Positions 1 through 11,904 are shown, numbered from the stretch's first letter. The stretch is DNA of 64,000 nucleotides from Enoplosus armatus (GCF_043641665.1 NC_092182.1:19715241-19779240); one strand, 5' to 3'. Made by a program: numbers and translations. Notes: generated from the sequence alone by a model not told the origin.

Positions 1-1570
1 TGTTTTCTTGTGTCTCTCTTCTTCTGCTGCAGTTGGCAAACTAGACTGGAGGTTCATTACCACCACCAACTGTCGTTCTCACGTGTGGTAAGCTGTCCAA
101 CCCCTTTTTCCAGAGTGTCATGCACAGAAAAAGCGCCCAGCCCGCATGGGCTTACAAGACACTACAAACAAGGCATTAAGATAATGAGAGCAAAAGGACA
201 AATATAATAAACCTCCATACATGTCAAACAATATCAGGCCAAATTTCAGCATGATCCTGCTCCTTAGACATTACATCTATAAAAAAATAATTTAGGCACA
301 TCTGAGGCACTAGTATTGCCAAATCTCTACCGGTGGACACATTTCTACTGTCGCTCAGTATATACAGTTGTACCGCCCAACCCTAATGTGAGGGCGACAC
401 GCTATGAAAATGTAGAGACCAGATGCCAAATTGTAAGCAGCATCTAAGCTTAGAGCCGGGAAAGAGGGGCCAACTGTCAATGTTGTATTTTTAAATGCGA
501 CTGAAAAATCCTACTAATTCAACCAATTAAATAAAGAATCTGAGTACTTCTTCCACCAATGGCCATAGGTAATTTTAAGTTTTTCAAGAATGCCCAGAGT
601 GAGGACAGTCTCAAGATGAAGGTTTGTAGATCAGTCACTCCCCCTCTCTTCCTCACTCTTCTGCATATGTCTCGCTTTTAATGGAAAAGCTTGTAGATAT
701 TACCAGAGGCAGTACCTCAGGCCAATGTTATCTGCCTATCTGTGTATACATGTGCGCATACATTTCTGTGTAAGTGTATTAGCAGTAGTTATTCTGATGC
801 CATCTGACAACATCTCAGAAAACCTCACTCCACTCTGGGTCATGACACACAGTCATTGCCGACATTACCTCTCTCAGCTCTGGTCTGTTCGCCATCATCA
901 ATTCTCGGCAGTGTATTGTACACAGATTGAGGACTGAGAAACACTGATTTCAAGTACAAGGCTTTCTGAAGAGGCAAATAATAACGAGACACCGTGGCAT
1001 CTTATTATTATTCATCATATGAATATGCTCTTTCTATATTACAGATATTGGAGAAAATAAGAATAGTCCAGCCTGAATGGGCGCGTGGATGTTTTCTGTC
1101 AATTTGTACCCATTCGACTGTATTTCAATTGGACTCGCATGGAAATTGCTGTACATACAAGTTAAATGAAATCATGATGACAGATAGACAGTAGTTAGGT
1201 TGCGTATACATGTATGAAACTTTCTTTCGTGTCTCAAATTATTTGGGTTTTGTGCAAACAAATGTGTGCCTTTTTGTTGCTTAGACTGCTGCTGCTATGA
1301 TTCTATAATCTGTTGGAAACCATTTATCACAGGCTGTATTTCAACCCACTTGTGTTAAAAGCTTATCATTCATCTATATCAATCACCCATTTACAGGTTT
1401 ACATGCACTCATATACCACTCACATCGTGTCACATATACACCAACCCACATCCAAACATGCCTTATTTCTATTTAAAAAATCAAAAAACACCAAAAACTA
1501 GGAGAACAAAAATAACCAACCTTACATAAATGTGCTGTGAGCTGTGCACTGAATTCATCCGTTGATTTTT
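1..1570. other. Noncoding stretch, no gene seen
   Basis: Unique-looking AT-rich DNA. The open frames are short, lack recognisable domains and differ between strands. I see no repeat with a clear family assignment. Confidence 0.6.
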
Positions 1571-1757
1571 ATGCCTCCACGCCGGCGACAGCTATGGCCG
1601 GAGGCATTATGTCTTCATCTTGTCCGTCCGTCTGTCCGCTCGTCCGTCCCATTTTTGTGAACGCGATATCTCAGGAACGCCTTGAAGGAACTTCTTCAAA
1701 TTTGGCACAAACATCCACTTGGAGTCAAGGATGAACTGATTAGAATTTGGTGGTCAA

Positions 1758-1793
1758 AGGTCAAAGGTCACCGTGACCTAAAAATGACCTTGA
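1758..1793 (+). promoter_or_regulatory. DR1, palindromic ERE and extended half-site cluster
   Basis: Positions 1758-1763 and 1765-1770 are both AGGTCA separated by one A, a perfect DR1 of the kind bound by RXR/PPAR, HNF4 or COUP-TF. The second half-site is shared with 1765-1779, AGGTCA-CCG-TGACCT, which matches the consensus estrogen response element exactly. At 1785-1793 TGACCTTGA is the reverse of TCAAGGTCA, the ERR/SF-1 extended half-site. The motif match is seen directly; binding is inferred. The cluster lies inside the dispersed repeat. Confidence 0.5.
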
Positions 1794-1887
1794 CAAACAT
1801 GGTTTTGGTCATAACTTAAGAATTGATGACGTAATTATGACAAAATTTCACACAGATGTTACTGAATAAGTGACTCTTTCAACTCAA

Positions 1888-1909
1888 AGGTCAAAGGTTA
1901 CCATGACCT
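1888..1909 (+). promoter_or_regulatory. Second, imperfect DR1/IR3 nuclear-receptor motif
   Basis: AGGTCA (1888-1893), one A, then AGGTTA (1895-1900), then CCA and TGACCT (1904-1909). This repeats the arrangement at 1758-1779 with one changed base in the middle half-site, so the repeat unit appears to carry the module twice. Confidence 0.4.
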
Positions 1910-1985
1910 CACAATAGGTTTGTAATTTGAAAATGAATTGGGCGATTCCAGATTTTACACATATGTTGACTGGGATGACATAATG

Positions 1986-2919
1986 AGTAAACAATAACTA
2001 GCACGGTATGGGCTTTCTTACATCACGTCCATTCTGCCTTTCACTTCCTGCCTCATTCTGAATTCTTAATCATGTGACTACAAACAACGTGTTAGAGTGC
2101 GCCTAGCTTATCGTGATCCTGTGAGTGAGTGAGTTTCACTTACAGCTCATAGAGAGTCTCTCTAGTTCATCTTTTCTTTAAACCTCAACTCTAACTCAAG
2201 ATGCATGATGTTTGGGTAGTGAGCTCAAATGTTGAGTACATAAGCCTTTCATAATTGAAGTCCTAGGAAACAAGTTTCCCCTGAAAACTTAATGAACACA
2301 CACTCTCCCAACAGATCCAAGGGTATTGAAAAGATGGAGTAGAAGTCTTTTCTCGTTAAGAAAATGCATCCTGTATTACCACAAAACATACGGCTCAATG
2401 GAGGAGAAGTGGATTGACCATGAAGGACTGGTTTGAGAGGTTTCTATAGATATTATTATATGTTTTTTTATTTTTGTTTTGTTTTGCCATGATTAACCAT
2501 TGGAATCCATTGTAGCTGCTGCAAATCTAAGCTGACTGCAGCTGCTGTTCTTTTGTGAAGGAGCGGGCTACAAGGTTTTGTTACAGCTATAAGCTTACAG
2601 GTATCCAGTTATTTGATACCAAAAGTTTTTTTTATTTATTTATGAAGACTCAGTCTGATTACATATTGCTAATGTGTTTTAGGAGTCAAAAACATATTCT
2701 GATTCTTCACAATTATCCAGGATTCTGTGTGGACAAGACAAAAAGCAAATGATACTCATGCAACAGAGGGCAGTAGAGATGGTGTGGGTGATTTTCTGCA
2801 GGCAAGGCTAAATTACAGGCCATAACACTGGTAATATATTATAATGCATATATAGCCTCTGCCCCGATCTTATGATTAAGAATGTCACATTGAGGCAACT
2901 AGTTTTCATATATTAGATT
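1986..2919. other. Noncoding stretch, no gene seen
   Basis: AT-rich DNA without a recognised repeat. Only short open frames without domain features. Confidence 0.55.
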
Positions 2920-3460
2920 AATAGAGTTTAATGATTTTTCTAAGCTTTAAAGGAGTACAGAATCACATTTTAGATTCTCTCAGATGTCTCTCCAAGCTGT
3001 GGGTAGCTCTCCTAATTAGATAGGTGTTTGTGTGCTGGAGGTATTGCCAATTACCACAGTGACAAAGCACAAACATTAATGGGAGATCAACTGCAACCAG
3101 ACAGCAGTGTCTGGAGCTGCAAGCCCAAATAAAAACTCTTGTAGACAGGTCATAAAGCCAAAGGTGAAATCCAATTAATTACTCTATATCTGTGCAGATA
3201 ACGAGACTGAACAAGAATTATACTACATTTGTGCATCTTAATGAATGAGACAGTAATTAACCTGTGACGTCTCTCCCCAAATCTGCCCCTAATTAAAGCA
3301 AAAGATAAACTGTCTATCAAATCAACTCTCCTCCATCAGCTCGTGCCTAGGAAGCTGTGTCTACCTGATAGTGGCACAGAGACTGTGGTTTAACTTCAGT
3401 AATTAAGATATCAACTTGAAAGCGTAGCCCTGGGCCACAGTGTTAGATTATCATCATATA
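2920..3460. promoter_or_regulatory. Candidate conserved noncoding element (homeodomain-rich)
   Basis: This block has the texture of vertebrate developmental enhancers: no simple repeats, no transposon similarity, and many TAATTA / CAATTAAT cores (for example near 3170, 3255 and 3290), with ACAAAG-type Sox cores near 3060. No open frame of note. Conservation cannot be tested here, so the call is an inference from composition and motif density. Confidence 0.3.
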
Positions 3461-4818
3461 CAAACATCAAGATGCCCCAGTGGAATAAAGTCCATACTGG
3501 ATAGATGGATAAAGTGCTAGTTAGGGTACCATTTACAAGACTTGGAGAGAATCAAACACAATGTGTTGATAGTCCAGCAGTCTTGGTTTTTCATATATTG
3601 GATGGTCTGGGATCAGGTAAATTAGAGACCAGCACATGTTTACAGGTACAGTTTGCTCAACTAACTTCATACTTTTTTAAATAAGCTGTTGAATCATCTC
3701 ACACTTAGTATCAAATCCAACAAAATGCAACATATTCAACAGACTAAAACACTGTCCAGGGAAAATAAACAAGTTCACCACCAATAAGAGGATCAAGGAC
3801 ACAGTGTAGATTCCCAAACATACTGTGATGCTAAAACAACAAAACAAGAATTTGTAAAAGAATCTAAATTAGTGAAAAAGACTGTGTGACAAAGAGAGAA
3901 AGTGACTTATAGTGTCTCATTTTCTCCAGTCTTTGCATGTGAATGGATCCATGCGGGTCATTGGTCTTGTTTCCTCCTGGCTCGCCTGTCGAGTTGGATA
4001 TATGTAAACTGGCCTTGCCTGCGGCAGCCTTTAAAGGATATCAGTTTGTTGGAGAGTGAGGGGAGGCGGGGGTGAAGGCCCAGCTGAGTGAGCAGTTGCG
4101 TCGGGGGTGAGGGGCAGGGTGGGAGTGTGGCGGGGAATTACGTCCCCCAGATTGAGCACAGTCCCTCGGGTTCAAATTCCAGCGTTATGCGTGGCTGTTG
4201 ACTCATGTGGACCTTTTCCCGTTGCTATTCCCCTGTACAGTAGATGGGGGCATGTGTGTATAACATTTGTGTGTGTGCATGGCTCACTGTGATGAAGGGG
4301 AACCCAATGCAACCCTCAGCCACAGCAGCTTTAGTAAATCAGCTTAAAGGACTGTTTATATCTGTGTCACTATAGTTTTCTCTATCATAAGAAAGGTGAA
4401 AAGTGGGACATTCAGATGACTTTGTGGGTATAATTACACACAGCAGAGCACAATGATTATACACGGTAAATTATCAGGTGTTCGACTGGAAGCATAATGT
4501 TGCATTTTGGCCTTTTTAAAGGTGTGAATTAACATTTATCCAATTATGGTTGGATCACAAAGGGAAAACAAAAGGATTAAAACCATACTGTAGAAATTTG
4601 CTTTGAGCAAAAGGGTGGATTTTTGGGGATTTATTTTCAAAACTAGGTAGGAAATACCAGATTATTCATCAGTATCAGTATCATCAGAAACTATTTCTAT
4701 TTTCAAGGTATCTACATTCACAGGAGCTGCACCAGAACTGCAAACGTTAAGTCACCTAGAGGTCATACACTGTATGTGACCTTGGCACTCCCTATAAGGG
4801 TGTAATGTAGAGTTATGT

Positions 4819-4820
<2 letters not shown>
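3461..4820. other. Noncoding stretch, no gene seen
   Basis: Mixed-composition DNA; a slightly GC-richer patch at 4050-4210 contains a tRNA B-box-like GGTTCAAATTCC but no cloverleaf. No gene or clear repeat. Confidence 0.5.

Positions 4821-4855
<35 letters not shown>
4821..4855. repeat. (TG)n microsatellite
   Basis: Uninterrupted TG dinucleotide tract. Confidence 0.95.
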
Positions 4856-4857
<2 letters not shown>

Positions 4858-5689
4858 CACGTGCTGCAATGTACTGTATGTTAGTAAACGTGTCATTGGA
4901 CCTTTGACCCTTCCAGCTTAAGTGTTGCTCTCTCTCAGTCTGCCTGCTCCACTCCTCTAATTAGAGTTGCCAGCCCTGACAGAAATCCTGTCACAATCCG
5001 CCTGCTCACAAATGGCACTCGCCTGTTTGTCACCCCTATTTCAGAAAAGTGTGAAAAACTGGAGAGGTGACACATTCTCACCATCTCAGTTCATCTCATC
5101 CCCTTCCTCTCTCTCCCTTGTCCTGCAGTAGCTGCGAGTGATTAACTGTGAGGAAGAGTAGATATTAAGGTGTGCTTGCTTTTGCAGTCAAGCAGTGGTG
5201 AAATGAAACAGAACCTCTGCTCTGAGATGAAGGCGGCTTGCTTTAATTACCCAGTTTGCAAAAGCACAATACATTTTGTTCTAATGAAGGTACTGTGATT
5301 TATAAAATCACTTGTCTTTTTACTTTCTGCCGAGCTAAAAGATTGTGATAACTTTGCAGGTTGCTTACACAAACAATTGTCTTTCAACATCCCTGCAGTT
5401 AGAATAAAAAGCACTTTCTCTATTCTTTCATCTTTTATTATATGAAGAGTTTGCCGGAGGAAAGAAGTGGTTCTGAAGAAAGAACTAAGGCCATGCTGAG
5501 AAAGTGAACAGAGGGGAATGATTGTCTGGCTTTTCCAATACGGTGCGATTGCGGATACCGACAGCAATGCTCGGAACTATCTCAGCTGCAGTGTCATGGC
5601 AACCATACAAACCTCACAAGACATGTTCAAAAACACCAGTGAGAGAAACAAAAGCAAAGGTACACAAATCAGTATGTGTGCTTGCAACA
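4856..5689. other. Noncoding stretch with one palindromic homeodomain site
   Basis: No gene seen. CTCTAATTAGAG at 4955-4966 is a perfect 12-bp palindrome centred on a TAATTA homeodomain core, in a non-repetitive patch (about 4930-5040) that could be a small enhancer. Confidence 0.4.
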
Positions 5690-6506
5690 CTGCATGTCAG
5701 ACAGAGTGGACTGTCCTCTCTCCCTTCCTCTTCACCATCTACACCACAGACTTCAGCTACTGCACAGAGACCTGCCATCTTCAGAAGTTTTCTGATGACT
5801 CAGCAATAGTATCAGTAAGGGTGATGAGAATGAGTTCATGGCTGGTGTGGACAACTTTGTCAAATGGTGCGAGCTGAACCACCTGCAGCTCAACGTGACA
5901 AAGACAAAGGAGCTGACTGTGGATCTGAGGAGGACCAAGGTGCCGATGACCCCTCTTTTCATCCAGGGTGTCAGTGTGGACATTGAAGAGGATTACCAGT
6001 ACCTGGGAGTTCACATTGACAATCAACTGGACTGGACGAAGAACATTAATGCCCTCAACAAGAAGGGCCAGAGCCGTCTCTATTTTCTGAAGCGGCTGAG
6101 GTCCTTCAACAGGTGCCAGACTATGCTGAGGATGTTCTATGAGTCTGTGGTGGCCAGTGCTATCCTCTATGCTGCTGCATGCTGGGGCAGCAGGCTGAGG
6201 GTGGCGGACTCCAACAGACTCAACAAACTGATCTGCAAGGACACTCTCTGACGATGGTGTCAGAGTGGAGGATACTGTCCAAGCTGAGGGTCATCTTGGA
6301 CAATGTTTCACATCCTCTCCATGACGTACTGGTCGGACACAAGAGCACCTTCAGTGGGAGACTCATTCCTCCCAAATGTACAACAGAGCGCCACAGGAAA
6401 TCATACCTGCCTGTGGCCATCAAACTGTTTAACGCCTCCCTCTGTGTCAGACACTCAAAATAAACAGACTGATTCTGGACATATTTCACCTACCAGTGAC
6501 CTACCA

Positions 6507-6575
<69 letters not shown>

Positions 6576-6676
6576 TTATCATATATAATTTTTTATTGTA
6601 TATATTTTCATGGGAGCACATGTAACTGTGTAATTTCCCCCCGGGGATCAATAAAGTATTTCTGATTCTGATTCTG
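5690..6676 (+). pseudogene. Broken LINE reverse transcriptase, L2/CR1-like, with TGATTC tail
   Basis: This is the 3' part of a non-LTR retrotransposon. The first frame (about 5700-5815) reads VLSPFLFTIY and then FSDDSAIV, the reverse-transcriptase region around the catalytic FxDD motif, with Ser where Ala is usual. The frame then shifts: 5838-6251 encodes the thumb and downstream part (LQLNVTKTKE, YLGVHIDNQLDW, LRSFNRCQTMLRMFYESV). A second break with a small deletion near 6245 moves to a third frame, which runs to 6463 (WRILSKLRVILDN, CTTERHRKS). A (TA)n tract sits in the 3' untranslated part, and the element ends in GGGGATCAATAAAGTATT followed by TGATTC repeats, typical of teleost L2-type LINEs. 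The 5' end is truncated, as usual. The frame changes make it nonfunctional. The clade name (L2/CR1/Rex) is from memory of family style. Confidence 0.85.
6508..6575. repeat. (TA)n with short (CA)n microsatellite
   Basis: TA dinucleotides run from 6508 to 6567 and pass into a short CA tract. The repeat lies within the 3' region of the LINE remnant and explains the Ile/Tyr-repeat open frames on both strands. Confidence 0.95.
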
Positions 6677-6726
6677 AATAGGAACATGCACACCCAATAC
6701 AATACATTCCGGTTGTTGATTCTTAA

Positions 6727-7406
6727 CACTAGAATTCCATAACCACTAGAATAGAAGCGGCAATTTTGACCATTTAATTTTCAAACTCTATAATCTCTCA
6801 CGATAAATACCCAAGTGAGAGATTAAGGCACTTATTCTGTCTTTTGAAAAAATAAAATAATGCCAAAATGTACATTTTAACAAGTTTAATTATGTATTTA
6901 TCAACATACCATCGCACACCAGTAATTATTGCATATATTCACACCAGTATTTCTCTGTAGGGTAATAACCATCTGAGATCCCACTCGCATTTTAGATTAA
7001 TCTAGCATTACTCTGACCAAAAAATTAAATGTATTTTATTAGATTTTAAAACATTTTACATAATTTATTGTTTACCAGCAGAACTAATGAATAGCCCAGG
7101 CTATAGCGCAGCGCAGAGGCAGCACATTCCAACGTATTTCTTCGATTATTTTACTGGCAAATTTAGTCAAATTATTTGTATTTCAATGTAGGCAAATTAG
7201 CATATGCAAGACCGCTTTTGTAGTTGTTTGACAGAGACTATGATTGTTACTAAGCAACCAAGATGCATCGCCAACCACATACAAAGAACGATAGAATTGC
7301 AAGAAAGTGTATTGCCGAAATGCCGAAAAGCAGCATTGTATTTTTTAATTCAAGGCAGTTATTGCACATTTCATCATCGATCAAAATGACGGAGGCCATT
7401 CTAGTG
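6727..7406. mobile_element. TTAA-flanked nonautonomous element, piggyBac-like
   Basis: TTAA at 6723-6726 is followed by CACTAGAAT, and the inverse ATTCTAGTG ends at 7406 next to TTAA at 7407-7410. The 13-base inverted identity including the TTAA duplication is what a piggyBac-superfamily insertion leaves. A second copy of CACTAGAAT lies at 6744-6752 inside the left end, and the flanking text (CAATTTTGACC versus the reverse of the right end, TCATTTTGATC) extends the similarity imperfectly. The interior is AT-rich with no transposase motif, so it would be a 680 bp nonautonomous derivative. Target specificity is established for the superfamily; the assignment itself is inference. Confidence 0.55.
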
Positions 7407-7560
7407 TTAAATGAAGAGCTTACAGATGGTCAAAAGGACATACACAGTGACATACACATATGTAAATATATATAATTGTACTTTTTAGTCGTCCTATATG
7501 TTTTCTGTACTTTCACGACATCTCAGAACCATTTTCAAACTTGCTGAAGGAAGTCACAAA

Positions 7561-7770
7561 TCTATCAATCAATCAATCAAGTTTATTTGCCACATGTAAT
7601 CATAAGGGTACAATCACTGTGAAATGTAATCCCACCAGTTCCTTCAATTTGTGTACTAAAAAGACACATTGTTGACTATAAAATAAAGAATTCTATATAC
7701 GGTATGTTACGGTTAATAAATGCAAGGCAATAGCCGAACAGGCCAAAGTTCTGTAAAAGGTATATACAAA
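7561..7770 (-). mobile_element. LINE 3' end with (TGAT)n tail, minus strand
   Basis: Read on the minus strand, the block ends in GCAAATAAACTTGATTGATT and further TGAT repeats, the typical terminus of teleost L2/CR1-like LINEs. No reverse-transcriptase coding sequence remains. The upstream limit (about 7770) is a guess. Confidence 0.55.
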
Positions 7771-8915
7771 AACAAATACAGTAAATTCTAACGAATGCAG
7801 CCTCTGTTTTGGTTATTTGCAGCTTTTTCCGATTTATTGAACACCCAGACAACTGAAGCTCCCTATCCGGCGATAATAGTTATACTGGGCCTCCTACGTT
7901 CACGACCCCCAACTGACCTCAGAAATTTCTCATGGCAAGCCAGCTGGCAATTAGGACTACGAGAAATGACATCAGGGTCAACATAAAACACAGTGTGGAG
8001 AAGAGGTTCAAAGAGATAAAATATGCCCACATAACCTTGATGATGGAATGTGAAAACAGAAATGGAGAGTTATCCGTTGTGAGGTTTAAGTTTTTTTTCT
8101 TGAGCAACTAGCTGACGGTTATACATTATACACATTATACAGAATTTCTCTCCCACTCTGTCTCTCCCTATTTCCGCATCTCTTTACTGTCGAACCTTTC
8201 TTAGAGATGTGGCTAAGATGACCTTTACCCACTTTCCCTCCAGAACACTACAAGCAAACAGCTTTGCAGATGTGAAGCAGAGGCTTTCAGTATTCGCTAA
8301 GGAACGGACGGTCTCTTGCGGAAGAATAGGCTTTTGCCAAGGGACAACAATATACTGCAGTTATCAAAGTGCTCAGACAACTCGCTTTTCTATACACAAC
8401 ACAGTCCAAAATGTTTTTCTTTTCATGTGGGAAAACTGCCAAGGGCTCTGGCTCAGCCATTAATGCCCCTGGTTCACATTCCGGCGTACCATTATAGTGG
8501 GTGAATAGACGTCCGCTCTAACAAGTCATGTTTTTACCACAATAAAGTTTAGCAGTTTTTTTTTTAATTCCTCATGCCTCTGTAACAAACTCTGTGTATT
8601 CAAAATCTCTCCATTACCCTATATTTCTTATTCTCTTTTTTTTTAATTCCAGCAGAGGTCTTCTTAGATGCCCAGTTTCTTTACAGCAGTTTACCTGGCC
8701 TTGTTTTTTTCATTCAATTTCAATGTGCAAAAGTCGACGCAAAAGGTTCCTCTATAAGACATGAAACATATTTATGGACAACACAATAAGCAAATACGGT
8801 AACATTGGGAAACATAAAGCAACCACAGATCCTGTATTTAGATCATCAGCACAACAGAGTAAACCATAATGTACAACATTAACTGCCTAACAGCCTCTTA
8901 TGTAGTGGTGAAGAG
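7771..8915. other. Noncoding stretch, no gene seen
   Basis: No convincing coding frame or repeat. The small frames at 8209-8504 overlap each other and lack domain features. Confidence 0.5.

Positions 8916-8953
<38 letters not shown>
8916..8953. repeat. (ATT)n microsatellite
   Basis: Uninterrupted ATT trinucleotide tract. Confidence 0.95.
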
Positions 8954-10254
8954 GTTACAGTTATGAGCACAATGACAATGTTGTTCAAACAAGGAGACAT
9001 TTTGCAAACATGTTGAATGGTTTAGTGATCTGTTTGTGAGGTAATAAGCATTTAATAATAGTTGTATAACTGTATACTAAGAACTGAGCATGTGATTTCG
9101 TGTTTGGCATGGAAAGGATTTTGTGTTTAAAGGCTGGAATTTAGCAAGGCAATGTGAGTCTTCGTATTAAATAGTTTTTCCTATCAAAACATGAATAAAA
9201 TCAATTCTAAAATATTATGAATGTGAGCACCAATATAAGCTCTTGCTCAGTGGCTCAATGAACGGAGACTTTTTAAACTAGTGATTACAGCCTGCTTGCA
9301 TCACAGTCAGAAAACAAGCCAGGTGGATGCTGGGTGGACATTTGGGTGTGAATACATAGAGAGCTACAGCAACAGGTTGAGCAGCAGCAAAGAATGAGCA
9401 AGTGAGTCAGTGAGCCAGATTTAATAGACCACCCGGTTGGTGATGGCAACCCACAAAGTCTGCTGATGAATGAGCTGATGAAGAGCACAGCACCACTGTC
9501 AGTTATCTGGCTATGGTAGTTCCTCAAACTTTACATTATTTATTGGGTTTTATTATTTGTTGTTTATGAAAAATGTTAATAGAGAAATACATTGTTTGCT
9601 TTTATATAAATAGATATTAATATATATTACAGTTTTGCAATGACAAAGATGACACACTGACAAGAATATTTTCTTATTAATAAAAAAGAAAGAGATGGAT
9701 ATTAACAAAATGTCTATAATATTTGCTACAACAAATATCAATTCAAATATCACCGTGTTGTGTTGTGTTTTGTTTTTTGTGTGCTAATATTTTCATTCCA
9801 GAGAGGTAACTCTATCATGAGGTTTGTGCTGACATTTGTACCACTAGTCCTTGCCAACTTACCTCACAGGGGGATTCGGATGGCAAAGCACAGCTCTGAC
9901 GAGGAAAAGGGCCCCTCTGAATTAACACATGCCAACGTTTGTAACTGAGGTGCTCTTTGAGTACTGAAAATGATGCCAATGTCAGGGCCCCTGGGGAGGT
10001 TGGCTTCAGAGTGTGACACAAACAGAGTGAGAGGGCAAAAGATACTACAGTATTTTGTGGGTTTAACAGCTATCATGGTGACACCTACACTGTCTGCCTC
10101 TTTCCCCTCATACTGTCAGCCTCAGTGTATGTTGTGAGGAATTTGGTCATTCCTCACCTGCCCACCAGCTGTCACCGTCGGATTTCCAGCCTCAGCCCAT
10201 CACATGATCCAATCACTGGTACACTTGCCTGCTCCCCATTTCCCAATTTATGTA
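8954..10254. other. Noncoding stretch, no gene seen
   Basis: Unique-looking DNA. The patch at about 9830-10200 is less AT-rich and free of simple repeats and could include a regulatory element, but nothing specific supports it. Confidence 0.45.
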
Positions 10255-10640
10255 TATGGTGAACTGCTCAAGCTGTGTTCCATTTCTATACTGCATACTA
10301 ATAGTTTACAGTATGTACTATACACTATTATTCATGCTGCACGGCTACTACTTTTTTACTACACAATTGTATTTCTTGGTTGCACAAACATGATTTTATT
10401 GAATCCACTATTCAATAAAGATGTCTGTCAGAAGTTACTACAGACTACTGTGAACTTTACCATTTTTCATTGGCAAGAAATAATACAAGACGCGCATTGA
10501 TCTAATGATTTATTTAATTGGTTTTTGTTTATTTAATTTCTGAGATCTTCCTAAAGTTGTCCCACCACCATCCTCCATTTGTTTTAATGTGTTTTAGTTG
10601 TGAGCTGTGATTTCTTCCATGTCAACTGTGCATTGCGTTG
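10255..10640. repeat. Probable dispersed MITE-like repeat
   Basis: The text around CATACTAATAGTTTACAGTA and the following TACTAC/ACTATA words resemble a widespread teleost dispersed repeat as I remember it. Ends and class are not resolved; no coding content. Confidence 0.35.
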
Positions 10641-11437
10641 TGGGATGAAACTGTGTAGAACTTTATGACAACGTCCTATCTCCAAGACGGGAACTACTTT
10701 GCCTCATTTGTCTGAGTGGACCAACATGACATGGGGAGTTCCCCAAGGGTTAATACGCTGGCCTCTTTCATACAACATAAAAACTTTACGTTGGTCCAGG
10801 CAACACCAAAATGTACCTAGCTTTATCACCAAGCACTGACAGGCCCATACATTTTCTTTTTCAGTGCATTGAACAAATCAATAATTTCAAGAGTCTGAAA
10901 TTCCCTTTTTTTCTCACCCCCAGTTGACTGTTCCCAATTCCCATCTGTTGTTGTTGCCATCTTGCACAGTTGACCTGGAAGGTTGTGGTCAGTCATGTGT
11001 CTCCTTTAACAGACATGGAGTGACCAGTTTCTTCTTTTTATCTGCCAGCAAGGAGCAAGCACAGGTTCACATTATCTGCCCCAGATCCCACCAACCTCAG
11101 CGCAGACACAGAAAACTAAACCTTACGAATCATTAGTGCAGCACCCAGGACGCTTTTAATAAAACGACAGGCCTATTTGGATTGATGAATGGCTGGAATA
11201 CAGTGTAATACATTATAGCATTGTATTATGTTTGATTGATCTGTACAAAGTTTCCATTGAGCTTTTGTGTGTGTGTGGGTCCATGGGAAACTCCATGTCA
11301 GAGAGTTCGATTTCAGAGACAATATTCATAATACTGCGCTTTATGAGCACATTTAGCTGTAACTTTTTGTGAAAGAAAACTAATACAAACCTGAGCTGTG
11401 GGACAAGCAAAACTTTACAGAGAATTACAGCATTAAA
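10641..11437. other. Noncoding stretch, no gene seen
   Basis: No gene or clear repeat. The open frame at 10924-11136 has no domain features. Confidence 0.5.
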
Positions 11438-11904
11438 AGGGGCTGCAATTAACAATTATTTTCATTATTGATTAACTGAATATGTTCTCAATTAATAGAT
11501 TAATTGTTTTGTCTATAAACTCTTTTATATCGGTTGATCACACCACTATCACTTTAACCTGTAATCTTTTCTTAAATTGCATTCTTTGTGTTCTTATCGT
11601 AGATTTTACATACCTCTTATTATTTATTTATTTTTACTTCTCTATTTATCTTTACTTATGCTGTCCTTGTGCTGCCGCAACAACATGACTGGGGATCAAT
11701 AAAGGGTTATCTTAACCTAAATGTCATAGAAAATACAGTAGTCCATACAATACAGTCCAAACTCCAAGGGTATTCAGTTTATAATTGCTGAAGACTAAGG
11801 AAACCAGCATTAGAGAAGCTCAAAGTGATTAAACGATAATCAAAATAGTTGCCTATAAATTTTTGTCTATCAACTATCCATTATTTGACTAATTGTAGCA
11901 GTTC
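11438..11904. repeat. MITE-like 'ATTAATCGATTAAT' repeat, split by a LINE insertion
   Basis: The left part (11438-11520) starts GGGGCTGCAATTAACAATTA and carries the alternating ATTAAT words of a very common teleost repeat. The right part (11719-11904) resumes with AAATGTCATAGAAAATAC and ends with GATTAAACGATAATCAAAAT followed by text ending ACTAATTGTAGCAG, an inverted match of the left end. The two halves join sensibly if the intervening 198 bp are removed. Family recognition is from memory. Confidence 0.65.
11521..11718 (+). mobile_element. LINE 3' end inserted into the MITE-like repeat
   Basis: The segment ends GGGGATCAATAAAGGGTTAT followed by CTTAACCTA, a typical LINE 3' terminus of L2/CR1 style, preceded by a T-rich untranslated stretch. 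It has no reverse-transcriptase coding sequence, so it is a strongly 5'-truncated copy. Its edges are set by where the surrounding repeat resumes. Confidence 0.6.

Larger units (their letters stand above)
1571..1985 (+). repeat. Dispersed repeat with hairpin end and nuclear-receptor motifs
   Basis: The block opens with ATGCCTCC and, after a short loop, GGAGGCAT, giving a terminal hairpin. A run of GTCCGTCC-type repeats follows, then text about a 'gaacgcgatatctcaggaac' core and repeated GGTCAAAGGTCA / TGACCT units. I recognise this style as a repeat found many times in fish and other aquatic animal genomes; that is memory, not a search. No coding potential is evident. The right boundary is approximate, set where the similarity to the remembered family fades. 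It may be a nonautonomous DNA element, but the class is uncertain. Confidence 0.7.

Noticed and set aside
4150..4215. tRNA B-box-like GGTTCAAATTCC, possible tRNA gene or SINE head
   Set aside because: No acceptor stem, D-arm or A box at the expected distance. It may be a worn SINE fragment but nothing supports a call.
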